Made by a program: the position numbers and the translations under genes
Part shown: one piece after another, positions 20,256 through 30,717 of the stretch
Layout of the letters: each line of letters starts with the position of its first letter
Numbering within the stretch: the first letter of the stretch is position 1
Assembly: GCA_039621445.1 (NCBI GenBank)
Contig: CP154954.1
Coordinates: 24,130,954-24,194,953, forward strand
Direction: 5' to 3'
Origin: Euglena gracilis
Lineage: Eukaryota > Euglenida > Euglenophyceae > Euglenales
DNA: 64,000 nt
Notes under the pieces: model-generated
What the model saw: the letters and a program-made list of their open reading frames with translations, nothing else
What the model was told of the DNA's origin: nothing
The model's database searches: none

Positions 20256-20267
20256 TTGGTAGCAGAT
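20256..20267 (+). promoter_or_regulatory. Element B primer-binding site
   Basis: TTGGTAGCAGAT immediately follows the LTR and resembles the initiator-methionine tRNA complement (TGGTATCAGAGC type). The same site abuts the 5' LTR of H. Confidence 0.7.
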
Positions 20268-20629
20268 TCGGTTTCTTTCCTACGCCCCTTCTCCCCCTCT
20301 TCTTACCAGGTGACTTCAAACAGTGAGTGGTGCTGAGCCTATTGGCTACAAAGCATCCACCAGCGGTTTGGAGCCAACTTCTAAGCACAGGTACAGGCTT
20401 CAGCAGGTTGTGGGCAGTATAGGCTGCCACATCCTTCTAAGATTGTTTCTTTGCTTACCTTTTGGGGTTACTTGTGCTTATTTCTGCAAAAAAATAAAAA
20501 TATGCAGATCTCAAACACCAACACATCAAAAGCTTTGATTAGTTCTTTGAGGAAGTTTGGTGAAGATTTGTCGCAGGAGTATATGCTCCAACCCAGGTGT
20601 GTGGCCCTATCTGGGGCAACTCCCAGCTC

Positions 20630-21095
20630 TCTTGAGCGTCCCCCCACCCAGTGGTTTCCAGCTCTATTGAGCACCCACCCGCCTCAGTTTTCAGCTCTAT
20701 TGAGCATCCCCTTACCGTAATTTTCAGCTCTACCGAGCATTCCCCCACCCCGCTTTCCAGCTCTATCGAGCATTCCCCCCACAGCTCTGTCGAGCAACCC
20801 GCAACCCAAAGGGTGCCACACCTAACGGTGTCCTGCTCTATCGAGCATCCCCCCACAGTGGCCAGCTCTATCGAGCAATTACCTCCAACCCCCAGCTCTA
20901 TAGAGCATTCCCCCACCGTTCCCAGCTCTATCGAGCATTCCAACGCCCAAAGGGTGCAACACCTAACGGTATCAAGCTCCATTGAGCATTTCCCCACCCA
21001 GGAGTTTCTGCACCTAACGGTGTTTGATTTAGGCGATAACCCCGCTGCGCAATGGGTGCAACGCCTATCGGCGTGTGGCTCTATCGAGCAACCCA
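20630..21095 (+). repeat. Coding minisatellite, SSIEH-type repeat
   Basis: About fifteen imperfect copies of a 24-36 base unit centred on AGCTCTATCGAGCATTCCCC, giving SSIEHSPT-like peptides, some with an inserted TQRVPHLTV-like spacer. The unit is itself partly palindromic (AGCTCTATCGAGC). It forms the N-terminal part of B's gag frame; H copy 1 has no obvious counterpart. Confidence 0.8.
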
Positions 21096-21526
21096 TCGCC
21101 CAGTGTGATTATCAGCCTTTGCTGCAAAGTCAGGCACCTTGTTGTACTTCCCTGCATCAGGATGTCTCAACGGTGCCTACAGGCACAATTGACAAACAAC
21201 CCAGCGATGTGGTGCACCGCATGCTGGCATGTCCCCCAAAGGAGGTCACACCCGCACAAAACTCTCAGAGACTGAGCGAAAAGTTGTGTGAGATGCAATC
21301 CAGCAATGATGCGGCATTTTTGCACATGCAACATAGTTTGCAAAATTTGTTTACAAAAGTGGAGCCAATAACGGCACTTTTTGAGCACAAAAGTCCTGAT
21401 ATGGGAGCTTTTGTTACCTTGAAGCAGTTCGATACCCTAGCTGCTGCATTCCAGGAAGCGCATCAGTGCAATATGCAACTGAGCCGTGAATCAGCACATT
21501 TTAACCATATGCACCCAACCTGGTGA
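20651..21526 (+). CDS. gag: Element B Gag, N-terminal part
   Basis: A 291-codon frame. Residues 1-150 are the SSIEH repeat tract. Residues about 210-290 (KLCEMQSSNDAAFLHMQHSL, then LFTKVEPITALF, then LAAAFQEAHQ) match the helical N-terminal Gag of H copy 1 (38513-39307), where the corresponding words are LHEAETRNDSKFLHVQDGM and LTTSFQEAQQ. This suggests a long coiled-coil multimerisation domain. The frame stops at 21526; the sense continues from about 21540 in another frame, so one small shift is present. Confidence 0.6.
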   Translation: MVSSSIEHPPASVFSSIEHPLTVIFSSTEHSPTPLSSSIEHSPHSSVEQPATQRVPHLTVSCSIEHPPTVASSIEQLPPTPSSIEHSPTVPSSIEHSNAQRVQHLTVSSSIEHFPTQEFLHLTVFDLGDNPAAQWVQRLSACGSIEQPIAQCDYQPLLQSQAPCCTSLHQDVSTVPTGTIDKQPSDVVHRMLACPPKEVTPAQNSQRLSEKLCEMQSSNDAAFLHMQHSLQNLFTKVEPITALFEHKSPDMGAFVTLKQFDTLAAAFQEAHQCNMQLSRESAHFNHMHPTW

Positions 21527-21539
21527 AGGTTTCGCTTCC

Positions 21540-22287
21540 AGCATTTATGTGCAGCAATTGGAGAAAAGACTTTCCCGGTTGGAGCTAAAATCATGCAGGT
21601 GTGGTGAATATTCTGCTGAAATAACAAGTTTTTACGCCCATATCGCGAATATCGCAAGCAGGCAGGATGCTTCTCACCAACGGTGGCAGAATAACATTGT
21701 TGACATCCAAACCGCAATTGCGGAGTTGCAGAACCGCAATGCGGTACCATGTTCACATAATTTTGAAATTTCAACGATTTTTCCACAGTATGCGTGATGA
21801 AAATCACCAAGTCAGGAAAAATTTTTGTGACGGTCCGATACGGACCGAGGAAACAGTGCATCAGCAAGTCAAAAACTTGCAAAAAGATTTCTCAGCGCTA
21901 TCCGCGCAAGTTTCGGTGTTTTTGGAACAGCCAATGGCTGAAAATGTGCGGAATCCGCAAAATACCCCTCCTTCCAAACCATCTCCACAACTGGAGTCTA
22001 TTTCCGAAGCTGTGCACACTCTAGCTGTGCGACTACGGGAATTGGAAAGTGGTTTTGGAAAATTCTCGCAAGATTTCCGTTCTTTTTCTGACAAAATCCC
22101 TCTTCTGGACGTTATGTCCAAACACCGCAGGTGTATTAAGCGTTTGCAGGAAGAAATTGGTGCAATCACCGATCATCTGAAAATTCTCGAAATTTGGAGA
22201 AAATTTTTCGTGACCTTACAGAAAATTTGGATCAAGTACACGCACAATTGCGTTTTTTACAACAAAAACCCGATATGGGTGTTGTAG
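21540..22287 (+). pseudogene. Element B Gag, middle coiled-coil region (frameshifted)
   Basis: Two overlapping frames carry the sense. 21486-21797 has YVQQLEKRLSRLELKSCRC, matching LEERILHLEQKSCHC in H. 21667-22287 has QQVKNLQKDFSALSAQVSVF and a long helix around RRCIKRLQEEIGAITDHLKI, matching RKRIRHLETEVDRICGQLQL in H. Both are Gag-type coiled coils. At least two single-base shifts split them. Confidence 0.5.
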
Positions 22288-22293
22288 GCACAC

Positions 22294-23970
22294 TTGCCGC
22301 AGATTCCAGCTCCAAAAGCGCTAAAAAGCGCACCTGTGGCAGAGCCTATTGGCACATTGCCACACAATTACAGTTCTGCTCATGCAGTCGTCCCTCCCCC
22401 AGCGGTACCAGTCCCAATGGACCATTCTTTGGATGATGGGGTTGGTTTTCAAGAGAAAGACAAGCGAAACCCTCAAAGAAATCGAAAAATTTGGGAATAT
22501 GAACTTTGTCGCGATATGAGCCGCACTCCCGCACATGGTATTTATCCTGAGAGGCATCATCATCACCATTCGCGCATTCGCCATTCACCAAGTTTGCAAG
22601 GTACCTATGGTACACCAAGTGGAATATTGAATGCGCATTCGCAAAATACACCCAAAAGTACACTTGGTGCAACCACCGAGGTACCCGCGCATGATGCGGT
22701 TTTGCGCCCAGGCCCATCCTCCTTGAATACCACCGAAGGGCCATGGGAGTCTCAGAAAGATATCAAAGGAATCATCGCTATCGCTAAAAAGGTGAAGCCC
22801 CAATGGGATGGTGACCCCACAACGTGGAAACAGTTTTGGCGTGATTGGGAATATTATTGGGATCTGAAAGGACCAACCCATAACCAAAACCCAGAGGTAA
22901 TCAAAATGGAATTCATAGATAGTCTACCAAAAGATGAAAATGAACGCGCCATACAATTGGTCATTCGCGGGCGCATTTCTTTCCAGGATTTGGTTGAGCA
23001 ACATGCTTCATCATGTTCCAGTTTGGTTACCAGATTAACTCTGGAGAAAAAACGGCAATATGCCCCCCATGACCGAAAATGGAGGTCGATAGACCTATGG
23101 TACTCAAAATGGCTTTCTTTGGCAGCTGAAGTAGACGAGGTAGGTGAAAACAAAATCAAAGAGCAATTTGACGCAGTATTAATGCACTTTATACCCAAAC
23201 TCATCAAAGATATTCACCGCGAGGAACTCGCCGGACATATTTTGACGCTCGATGAGCGGTGGAACTATGTTTCCAAACAGTTGAAGCTATCACAGCTTCT
23301 AGGACAAATCCAGTCGGCTTATACGAGCCACCCCACAGCAAGAATATCCGCTATACAAGTCAGTTCTGTGAAAAAAGTGTCACGCTTATCACATACCGCT
23401 ATAGCGGAATCCAAATTGCGCAATTCGCGCTCTTCAGAAGAATTTTCGGACAAATTTTGCTTTTTGTGTAACAAAAAGGGTCATATGTCTTGCCATTGTC
23501 CAAATCCCGCAGCGAGAAAGCGCAACACAAGCCCAAGAGGATCAGCCTCATCATGCAGTTCTCGTTTTTCACAAAATGCGCATTCGCAAAATTCAAAATA
23601 CCGATCACGATCAACGTGTTCACTGTGCGGATCCACCAACCACCACCCCTCACCCAAATGTCGCTATGCGACTCCTCCCCACTCAAGCCATAGCCATCGC
23701 GGTATGACTCGCAGTTTAAAAGATCATACTTCAGCCAAAATGCATAAGGTAGGTCAACGAACAACCTCTATTGAGGATTATCACCCGGCTTCGGGCAGGG
23801 AGGGGGATGATACCCCACGTAACCAAAGGGATCATCCCTGCTTTAGCGCTCATAAATTCAGAGACGTATATGCGTCAAGAAAGTCAATGGCTGATATGGC
23901 CACTGCTTCGGATTTTGATTTTGTCGGATTTTGTCCCCGCTCAAAATTCTGCCACATTTTTGACATATAG
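22294..23970 (+). CDS. gag: Element B Gag, capsid and two zinc knuckles
   Basis: A 558-codon frame, the best-kept part of B. From about residue 165 it reads KKVKPQWDGDPTTWKQFWRD and then KMEFIDSLP, a Ty3-type capsid start almost identical to H's 37205-37570. VEQHASSCSSLVTRLTLEKK follows. Two C-terminal CCHC knuckles follow: CFLCNKKGHMSCHC (23458-23499) and CSLCGSTNHHPSPKC (about 23618-23662). An Arg/Ser-rich linker lies between and after them. Because B retains LTRs, packaging sites and Gag but no pol, this protein could assemble particles while reverse transcription and integration come from another element. Confidence 0.8.
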   Translation: MPQIPAPKALKSAPVAEPIGTLPHNYSSAHAVVPPPAVPVPMDHSLDDGVGFQEKDKRNPQRNRKIWEYELCRDMSRTPAHGIYPERHHHHHSRIRHSPSLQGTYGTPSGILNAHSQNTPKSTLGATTEVPAHDAVLRPGPSSLNTTEGPWESQKDIKGIIAIAKKVKPQWDGDPTTWKQFWRDWEYYWDLKGPTHNQNPEVIKMEFIDSLPKDENERAIQLVIRGRISFQDLVEQHASSCSSLVTRLTLEKKRQYAPHDRKWRSIDLWYSKWLSLAAEVDEVGENKIKEQFDAVLMHFIPKLIKDIHREELAGHILTLDERWNYVSKQLKLSQLLGQIQSAYTSHPTARISAIQVSSVKKVSRLSHTAIAESKLRNSRSSEEFSDKFCFLCNKKGHMSCHCPNPAARKRNTSPRGSASSCSSRFSQNAHSQNSKYRSRSTCSLCGSTNHHPSPKCRYATPPHSSHSHRGMTRSLKDHTSAKMHKVGQRTTSIEDYHPASGREGDDTPRNQRDHPCFSAHKFRDVYASRKSMADMATASDFDFVGFCPRSKFCHIFDI

Positions 23971-24178
23971 ATAGTTTTTGTTTTTAACGGTTGTTGATGC
24001 ACTAGGGGATACCCCATGTGTGTCACTTGTGGTTGAATGGATTTACGCTCCAAGAATGCACACAGCTCCGCAAACTTCTTTCCCCCCCAAATCTTCCACT
24101 ACTCATCATTTTTACATACCGTTTTCGATGACAGCAATACCGTTTTCTACAACACCAACACCGTTTTCAACTCAGGGG

Positions 24179-24659
24179 TACAGTCCCTGGGCGTAAATTT
24201 CCCCCCCCCCCTAGGGAGGGGTTTTTGGGCTCTTGACCAGGGGGGGGGAAATATTCGGCCGTTTCGGGCACTTCGTCCCGTCCCTTCTATTCTTTGAAGC
24301 CATGAAGCCGACCGGGATTCGGAATTCATTTGCCGTATGTTGTGGGGTTGTTATGGTATATTCCCGAAAACCTCTGTTCAGGGCGGTGGGTCTTATTGAT
24401 AGATACATGCCGGGGATGGTTCAATGGACAAAAAAACCCAAAAGATGCCAAGTCCTCGACCCAGGGGCCATGCAAGTGGTGAAGCTGTGCAGCCCTTGGA
24501 TGTACAAAAAAAAAACCCACCTGCCTTAGCTGTTCCTCTGGGGCTGAAGGGGGGGGGAAAGTTTTCGCCCGTTTCGGAGCCTTTTGCAAAACCAGGAAAA
24601 TTCCCAAATTTCAGGGGGGGAAATTTTCGGGGGGGGACAATTTACGCAGAGGGACTGTA
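24179..24659. mobile_element. TA-flanked inverted-repeat element (MITE) in element B
   Basis: Termini are TA-CAGTCCCTGGGCGTAAAT and the inverse ATTTACGCAGAGGGACTG-TA, inverted over about 27 bases with few mismatches, followed inward by C or G runs. TA lies at both ends. The homologous place in H (minus strand, near 35180) reads GGGGTACGG with no insert, so the element arrived after B and H diverged. The TA site and CAGT start recall Tc1/mariner-pogo-type elements. No transposase is present. Confidence 0.75.
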
Positions 24660-26340
24660 AAAAGAAAGTGCCGCCCCCCCCTACCCACCGCATATCCACA
24701 AACGTTCCACATGCGGTAGGGGTAACAAGTAGCTTAACAACCAATCGTTTCACTGGGTTCCAAGACGAAAGCCCTAAGGCCTGAAATTAGAATGGTTTCG
24801 AGTAGTCTCCCAGCTGCTTTCATTTTTCGTTTTCCACCAGGTTTGTCGATTGCAGGCAATCCTGTACACCCCCCGCAGCTAAAATTCGCATACAAATTTT
24901 CTTACACACTCCACCCCCCCAGACCAACATGCGCGACAAGGACAACTACTCAGCACCTCACCCAAAGGTGTGCACTCTAGGAGAAATTTCCACACAACCA
25001 ACAACCAAACACAAAAGGAAATAACTGAAACTAAACTAACCACCACCCTCGCGCCCATGGCGCCCCCGCCACTCAAGCGCCTATGGCCCCCCCACACGCC
25101 TTTGGCGCCTGCCTGCGCATCAAATTGTGTATAGCACAGACGCTGCGCCTATGGCGCCACCCACCCTCGCGCATAGCACAAATCTTGCGCATAATGACCC
25201 CCACCCCCCCCCGCCCCATAAGGCGCCCCCCAAAAACCGCGCCGAGGTAGCTCACACCCCGCGCATATTGCGCTCCCCACGCGCATACCGCGCATCTCGT
25301 GCATATTGTATTGCACACCGCGCCTAGCGCACCCCTCCCCCCCGCGCATATTGCATTGCGCAGCCAGCAAACAACCCCCCCCCCCACAAGATGCGCCCCC
25401 CCGCCCACCCGCGCATAGTGCCAATCTCGCACAATTGCGTATATCTTACAAACGGGTATCTGCCAAACCCAACCATATTATTTTGGGAATAAGTCCCAAA
25501 GATGTTTGTGTACATATTTCACAATGGCATTTTTGTTGTTGATTTGCAAACCACATGCTCAAAATGCAGATTTGGTTTACTTAAGCAACAAAAGTAGCCA
25601 TCCCCCCTTCTTTGACCACGAACTTGTTGGTCAAATTGGCGAACACCAAATGTGTTTGGATCATTCAAGCACACAGTTGCGCTCACTTCAAAGTTATTTG
25701 CAAAAACACAAGGTGTGTGATAAGTTTTTGGGATACATTGCAAATACTGCATTTTTCCCATGAACTTGCACAGATTTGTGAAGAACAGCTATTTTGTGAA
25801 TAAAATTTCTTATTGCAAAAGTGAATCCAGATAGGGAAATAAGTTGAATTCCTTGAGAAAATCTGCAACATAGTTGCCCCCCCCCCAAAAAAAAAGAAGA
25901 AAATTCATTCAAACATGCATTTTTTGTGGACTTGACCACTTAGCCTTAGGTCTGTGTGACCAATACACCCGATGATGTGCAAGGCCTATGGGCCATTACC
26001 CACGTGGTCCATGGGTCCATAGGACCAATTTGCACAAATTGCAAGGACCAAAAGGACCAAAGGTCCACAAATCCATATTATAAAGTTTAAAATCCATAGG
26101 ACCTCAAAAAATGGCACAAAAAGCCATATTGCATTGCTGAAAGTGGCTGAGTTGGCTAAAACAAGCCAAAGAGGCTAGTTTTATGCAGATTTGCACAAGT
26201 GTCACTTTGGCATACCCTCAAAACCACCACAAAAAGCTTCAAAATTTCTGGCACCTCGTAACATGAGGTTTTGACTGTATGTAGTAGTGCCTATGAGATA
26301 GGAACCAAAAGTTGTCTTTATAGAATAAATTATGGAAGCT
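24660..26340 (+). other. Element B interior: short H homology, then unrecognised sequence
   Basis: 24660-24880 aligns with H around 35000-35180 (minus strand), for example GTTCCACATG-GGTAGGG and ACAAGACGAAAGCCC-like words. After about 24900 the homology is lost. 25030-25440 is rich in GCGCATA, GGCGCC and CCCCCC words. 25950-26120 has repeated GGTCCATAGGACC palindromic words. No pol domain or other gene is seen. Confidence 0.5.
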
Positions 26341-27948
26341 TACCGGGGATGATCTAATTCCGGAGGTTTTTAATCCGGACGCTCAAATTCCGTTGGCCCA
26401 AAGGCCGGACCGGAATTTGTGATGCTGAACTTCGCGTTTTTTAAATTAGGCCTCGCCTGCTACAAAAAAAATGCCAGAAAGATGGGAAACAGAGACCAAC
26501 AAGGTTGAGCGTGGATTACATGTAACTAGTCTAAAGTTTCACAGAATGCTTCATCCCAGTTGATTCCTTCGTTAGGTGAAATAGTATTTTCGTGTTTCGG
26601 GCTGAGTGACCTGAGTCTGTTTCCCTGCCAGAACGATAGCCTGGGTGATTGAGGAGAGTTCAGAGTTGGTCCAGTTCACTGAAAGTCGATTTTGCAAATT
26701 TGAGTTTTTCGTCCTTTGCAGTGACAGGAAGCCAAGCTGCAGCCTGATACCAGTTTTAATCTGATTCCTCCCCAGTGAACCGCAGAAAACACCTCTGGTT
26801 GACCTTCCAACCTTCAAAGATCGAAAAGATATGGCCAGTTCAAAGTTATGGCATGTTGAGTGAATGATGCTCATTTAGGTTCATTTTTTGGTTGAGGAAT
26901 GTGAGCCACAGGCATTTAGTTAAGTTAATTTTCTCTCAGCCAATTCACTTGTTGACTTTAAAATGCAAGGGAGGAGACAGACTTGAGGGAGGAAGGTTTT
27001 CCTTCTTTTTTTCCCCACAGGACATTGAGATTGAGACAGAGTTAATTTCAATTGAAAGAGTTCACAACGTTGAATTCGAATGGAAAGAAGTTTTGAGAAT
27101 GACCAAATGTTTTGAGCACCTGAAACTTTGAAAAGTGGCAGTGAAGTCAATTGAAGGTGTGCCTTTTTTATTCGGCTGAGAAGCAAGTTCCGGCAAGCAA
27201 GGATTCCACCTTAATTGATTTGCGCGGCCTTGTGTTTTCTTCCTCCGTGTTTCTTTGTGCGTTAGTTTTAGTTTTTTGTAGGGTTTTCTAATGGACTTTT
27301 CCAAAAAATGAAACTTCAACTTCTAAGTCAACTCCCACAGGTTGAAATGGACTTTTTTGAAAACCCGGTTTTGGCGCAAGGAGGCCGAATGCCCGAAATG
27401 TTATGCAAAAACATCTGGCAAAAAAATCAGCTGTTATTTTTATGGGTGGTTTAAGCCTTTCAAAGGGAGGGGTGGGGGTTTTTGAGGTCAAGGAATCCCA
27501 ACAACCCTGTAACCAGCAGCCGAAACCAATTTTTTTTTGGATTCATTTACCCCCCCCCCCTAGTCGTATGACCACCCCTCATTTATGACCACCCCCCGGT
27601 CACAGGTTGCAGGTCATGGGGGTGTTATGACCACCCCCCCCCGGTCACAGGTTGCAGGTTGCGAAAAATTTAACAACACCTCACGGACAACCGCCGCCTC
27701 GTTTATGACCAGCCCCCGGTCACAGGTTGCAGGAACCCGGTCATACGACTAGGGGGGCGGCACTGACGACGAACTCGCGGGGGAACCAAAAAAATGTTCC
27801 AAAAAGGATGCCACGCTTTTTGCGGTCGTTTCACGAAATGCAAACCTGCGTGCTCTGGGCGGTGTAACATATCGGCGTCCGTTTGAAATGTCGACCGAAA
27901 TTAATGTCGTCCGGAATAAGAGCCGCCGGAATTAGGTCGTCCCCGGTA
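26341..27948. mobile_element. 1.6-kb terminal-inverted-repeat element
   Basis: The left end TACCGGGGATGATCTAATTC and the right end, inverted, TACCGGGGACGACCTAATTC correspond over at least 50 bases with scattered mismatches, including a further shared TCCGGACG word. TA is at both tips. Frames inside are at most 100 codons and show no transposase motif, so it looks non-autonomous. A smaller inverted-repeat element (27555-27757) sits inside it. Confidence 0.7.
27555..27757. mobile_element. 203-bp MITE nested in the TIR element
   Basis: The ends CCCCCCTAGTCGTATGACC and GGTCATACGACTAGGGGGG are perfect inverted repeats of 19 bases. Inside are three copies of a CCCGGTCACAGGTTGCAGG word and repeated TATGACCACCCC. 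No frame of note. Confidence 0.8.
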
Positions 27949-29689
27949 TAGCCAAAGCTCACTCACACAGGCAAAAGATCAAAGACGTATCTCAGCGCAT
28001 GTAGCTGGCCGATAGGCCATGTTACCCCTCGTTCGAAAGCTCGTTCGATGAGCCGTCCAGCGGTGCAAACAGATCGCTGTAACTCTGCACGGTACTCTTA
28101 TTTGAGGAGATCGTGAAAAATTGAATTAAGCCCAGCCAATCCGGCCAAAAGCCAAATTATGGGCCAGATCTTGTACGATCGTGTACCAGACTGGCAAATC
28201 AGCCTGAAAGGCTTCTATACTGTTCCCCACAACGTTTCTGATGGCTAATTACCATTGGTTACCAGATGGGCTAATGGCCATTTTTTAGTACCTTTGGCAG
28301 CATTCTGCCCATTACCCCCTCTGTATGGGCTATTAGGCCTGGTACAGTTCAGAGGGCTATAGCCCACAATTTGGAGCCATTTCGACTCACTAGAATCATT
28401 TTTAGGATTACTTATGTGCAAATTTTCATTCAAATCATTGATTTTCTGCAATTTTTGGTGATTTTCCCCTATTCTGGCACTCATATCCCTAATGGGAGTG
28501 ATCTTGAGGCACTATGCCAGAGTGGAATGCAAAGGGATATGCTGATAATGGCAATTTTTTCTTTGCTCAAGATGTCATAGACATGTTTTACCTGTATTTT
28601 CAAGCGTATGTTTGCTTTTTTGCGATATTTTTGCACAATTTTAGAGCTTTTTGGGTGATGTGGTGTTATTAGACACCCAAATCCCAAAATCTATATACAA
28701 CAGCAAACATGCAGTGTTATTGGACACTCCAAACAAGCACTATGTGCACTTGGCACATTTACAGTCTTAAATGACTCAAAATGCAACAAAGTTGCACTTT
28801 TGGTTACAAAAATGCAACTCTCGACGCAGAATCGGCATTTATGCCCTAAATCCTGATAGGGATTTCCCTAAAAATCTGACAAAAGTCAGTATTTCTCAGT
28901 GGCATAGTCACTAATGATGAGATTTTGTCATGTTTGCAGTATTTTTTCCTGCTTACCACACCAATGGCATTCTTGCCCCACCCCCCTCCCCCCGCTTCAT
29001 TCAGTGGGATCCCCTTACCGATATAATTCGGAGGACCCAATGGTCATCATCTGCAGCACCAATGGTGTCATTCTGCAAGGTTTATAAGAACCATAGCTCA
29101 GAAATGGTGAAATCCAGCTTTTTTTTCTTGTGCGCAATATGGGGATACCCACAATTTTTCATAATCACACTTTGCTTTTGGAGGTATCATGGCTCTGATT
29201 TTACTGAAAGGTCCAGAGTGATGAATTTCACCGCACTGGAACCATGTCACATCCTTTTATGTGCATTCACAGTTCATTCATTTGCGGTTTTTCAAAGTGG
29301 TATAAGCCACTCCAACCACAGTTGTTCTGTGAATTGGCAGCAGCCTGCCACGACTCCGCATTTTTTCTGCGGTTGTATACCTCAGTATGATCTTTTGGCA
29401 ATATGCCGAATTTTTTTGATTCGGGTATACACCCAGTAGTATTTTTGTGCCATGCATATTCCGCAAGGCAATGTTTCTCGGCGATAAAGCCTACCCCCCC
29501 ATTATTTTTGGCTAATGCCAACCGTTCAGCCTACAGGCTGCACACCCAAGACACAACTGCCAAATCTACAGTTTTTATGGCTACTGCCCGCTATTATGAG
29601 GTATACGCCTCTGGGGATACCCCATCGACAACATCGTGCTCGCGCTGCATTGTGAAGACTTCACAGCGGTATATGCCGCAGTAAGAAGA
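27949..29689. other. Element B interior, nothing recognised
   Basis: AT-rich sequence with short dispersed self-similar words (for example GTGTTATTAGACACCC and GTGTTATTGGACACTCC near 28665-28730). The longest frame, 28930-29439, has no recognisable domain and its codon content looks random. Confidence 0.45.
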
Positions 29690-30269
29690 CGCACAGCGTA
29701 CAGCGCGCACACCGTAATAATAGGGCCAACTTGTTACTTTTCGGACTTAAGGCCCCCATAAGACTGCCAGACAGCAAATTTTCTTTATAAGGTCTTTAGA
29801 CCAGCCCCCCACTCCACTCCCCTTTCCCCCCCCGGGAAAAATCGCTGTCGCCGGCAGTTGGTTTTGTAAATAGGGTTTCTTCCCTGGTCAGGTATGACTG
29901 GCCAGGTGCCCCCTCCTTCCACACCCACCCGAGAATTCGTTTTCCGATCACGGAATACACCACCCCAAGTGCCATAGGCACACCCAAACCTGGGAGGATG
30001 GGATTTCTGGAAAGAAAACCTTCCAGCCCCACTTTCCAAGTGGGCTCTTCCACTTCCACCCCTTTGCCGCAATAAGTAGACACCGCATAAGCGGTTAACT
30101 ACTTTTGCGCGTTCCTGCGTTATTTCGCACTTTCCTTCCCACACCCCTGGTGACAGGAGAACCAAAAGCCGCATACGGCTCTGTGACAGGTCCCCGTCCC
30201 CAGGACTGTGTCCGGCATTCCGACTGGCCTGGTCCAGTAGGGAAATCAGGCATAGCCCTGGGAGGGGGA
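29690..30269 (+). other. Element B 3' region with polypurine tract
   Basis: Aligns with the minus strand of 4956-5560 in H copy 1: shared words include GCGCGCAC-CCGTAATAATAGG, CTGCCAGACAGCAAA and GTCGCCGGCAGT. It ends with CCCTGGGAGGGGGA (about 30256-30269), a polypurine tract abutting the 3' LTR. This shared tail is strong evidence that B and H are one family. Confidence 0.7.
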
Positions 30270-30711
30270 TGTGTACCAGGCAGCCGTAAGGCCATGGTAC
30301 TGTGTATGTAGGTATAAGCCTACGGCCAGATATAGCTCTGAGCCCCATACACAGTACTATGCTAGGTGGTATTCCTAAAGATGGCCAACGGCCTGAATTA
30401 GGAATACCTAACCCTTATTCTGGTTCTCCTCTCCATAGGTGGTTTTCGTATTCTTATTCTTTTGTTTTCAGGTTTCATTAGCCCAAAAGGGCACATCAAG
30501 ATTTGAAGATTTGAACTCCGAGTGGAGTACACTTGTGGAACTAGTTTCCCAAGAAACCTTCTGGTTTGCCTTGTGCTCTGCATAAGCCCAAAGGCAATAA
30601 AAACTAATATTTAAGTGAAAGACTTTCTTTTTGTTACTCTCCTGGTTCTGTTCCCACGGGAGAGTGTAAGTAGGCCGACAGGCAGTGGGAATAGAGTCAG
30701 GGGACGTACAC
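30270..30711 (+). repeat. Element B 3' LTR
   Basis: Differs from the 5' LTR at about seven positions and one T in a T run. It is followed by TAATGT (30712-30717), the duplicated target. Confidence 0.85.
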
Positions 30712-30717
30712 TAATGT

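Larger units (their letters stand above)
19813..30711 (+). mobile_element. Element B: gag-only LTR retrotransposon nested in H
   Basis: The 443- and 442-base LTRs (19813-20255, 30270-30711) share H's tips (TGTGTACC and GTACAC), primer site and polypurine tract. TAATGT lies on both sides (19807-19812 and 30712-30717), and the second H copy has the unoccupied site near 62070. The interior has a gag gene related to H's, then a short stretch homologous to H downstream of its protease, and no protease, reverse transcriptase, RNase H or integrase. The missing part is occupied by unrelated sequence including two inverted-repeat elements. LTRs differ at about 7 positions plus one gap. Confidence 0.85.

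Noticed and set aside
25073-25432. Gly/Ala/Cys-rich minus-strand frames at 25.0-25.5 kb
   Set aside because: They arise from GCGCATA and GGCGCC words read in several phases; no domain and no homology to H at this place.
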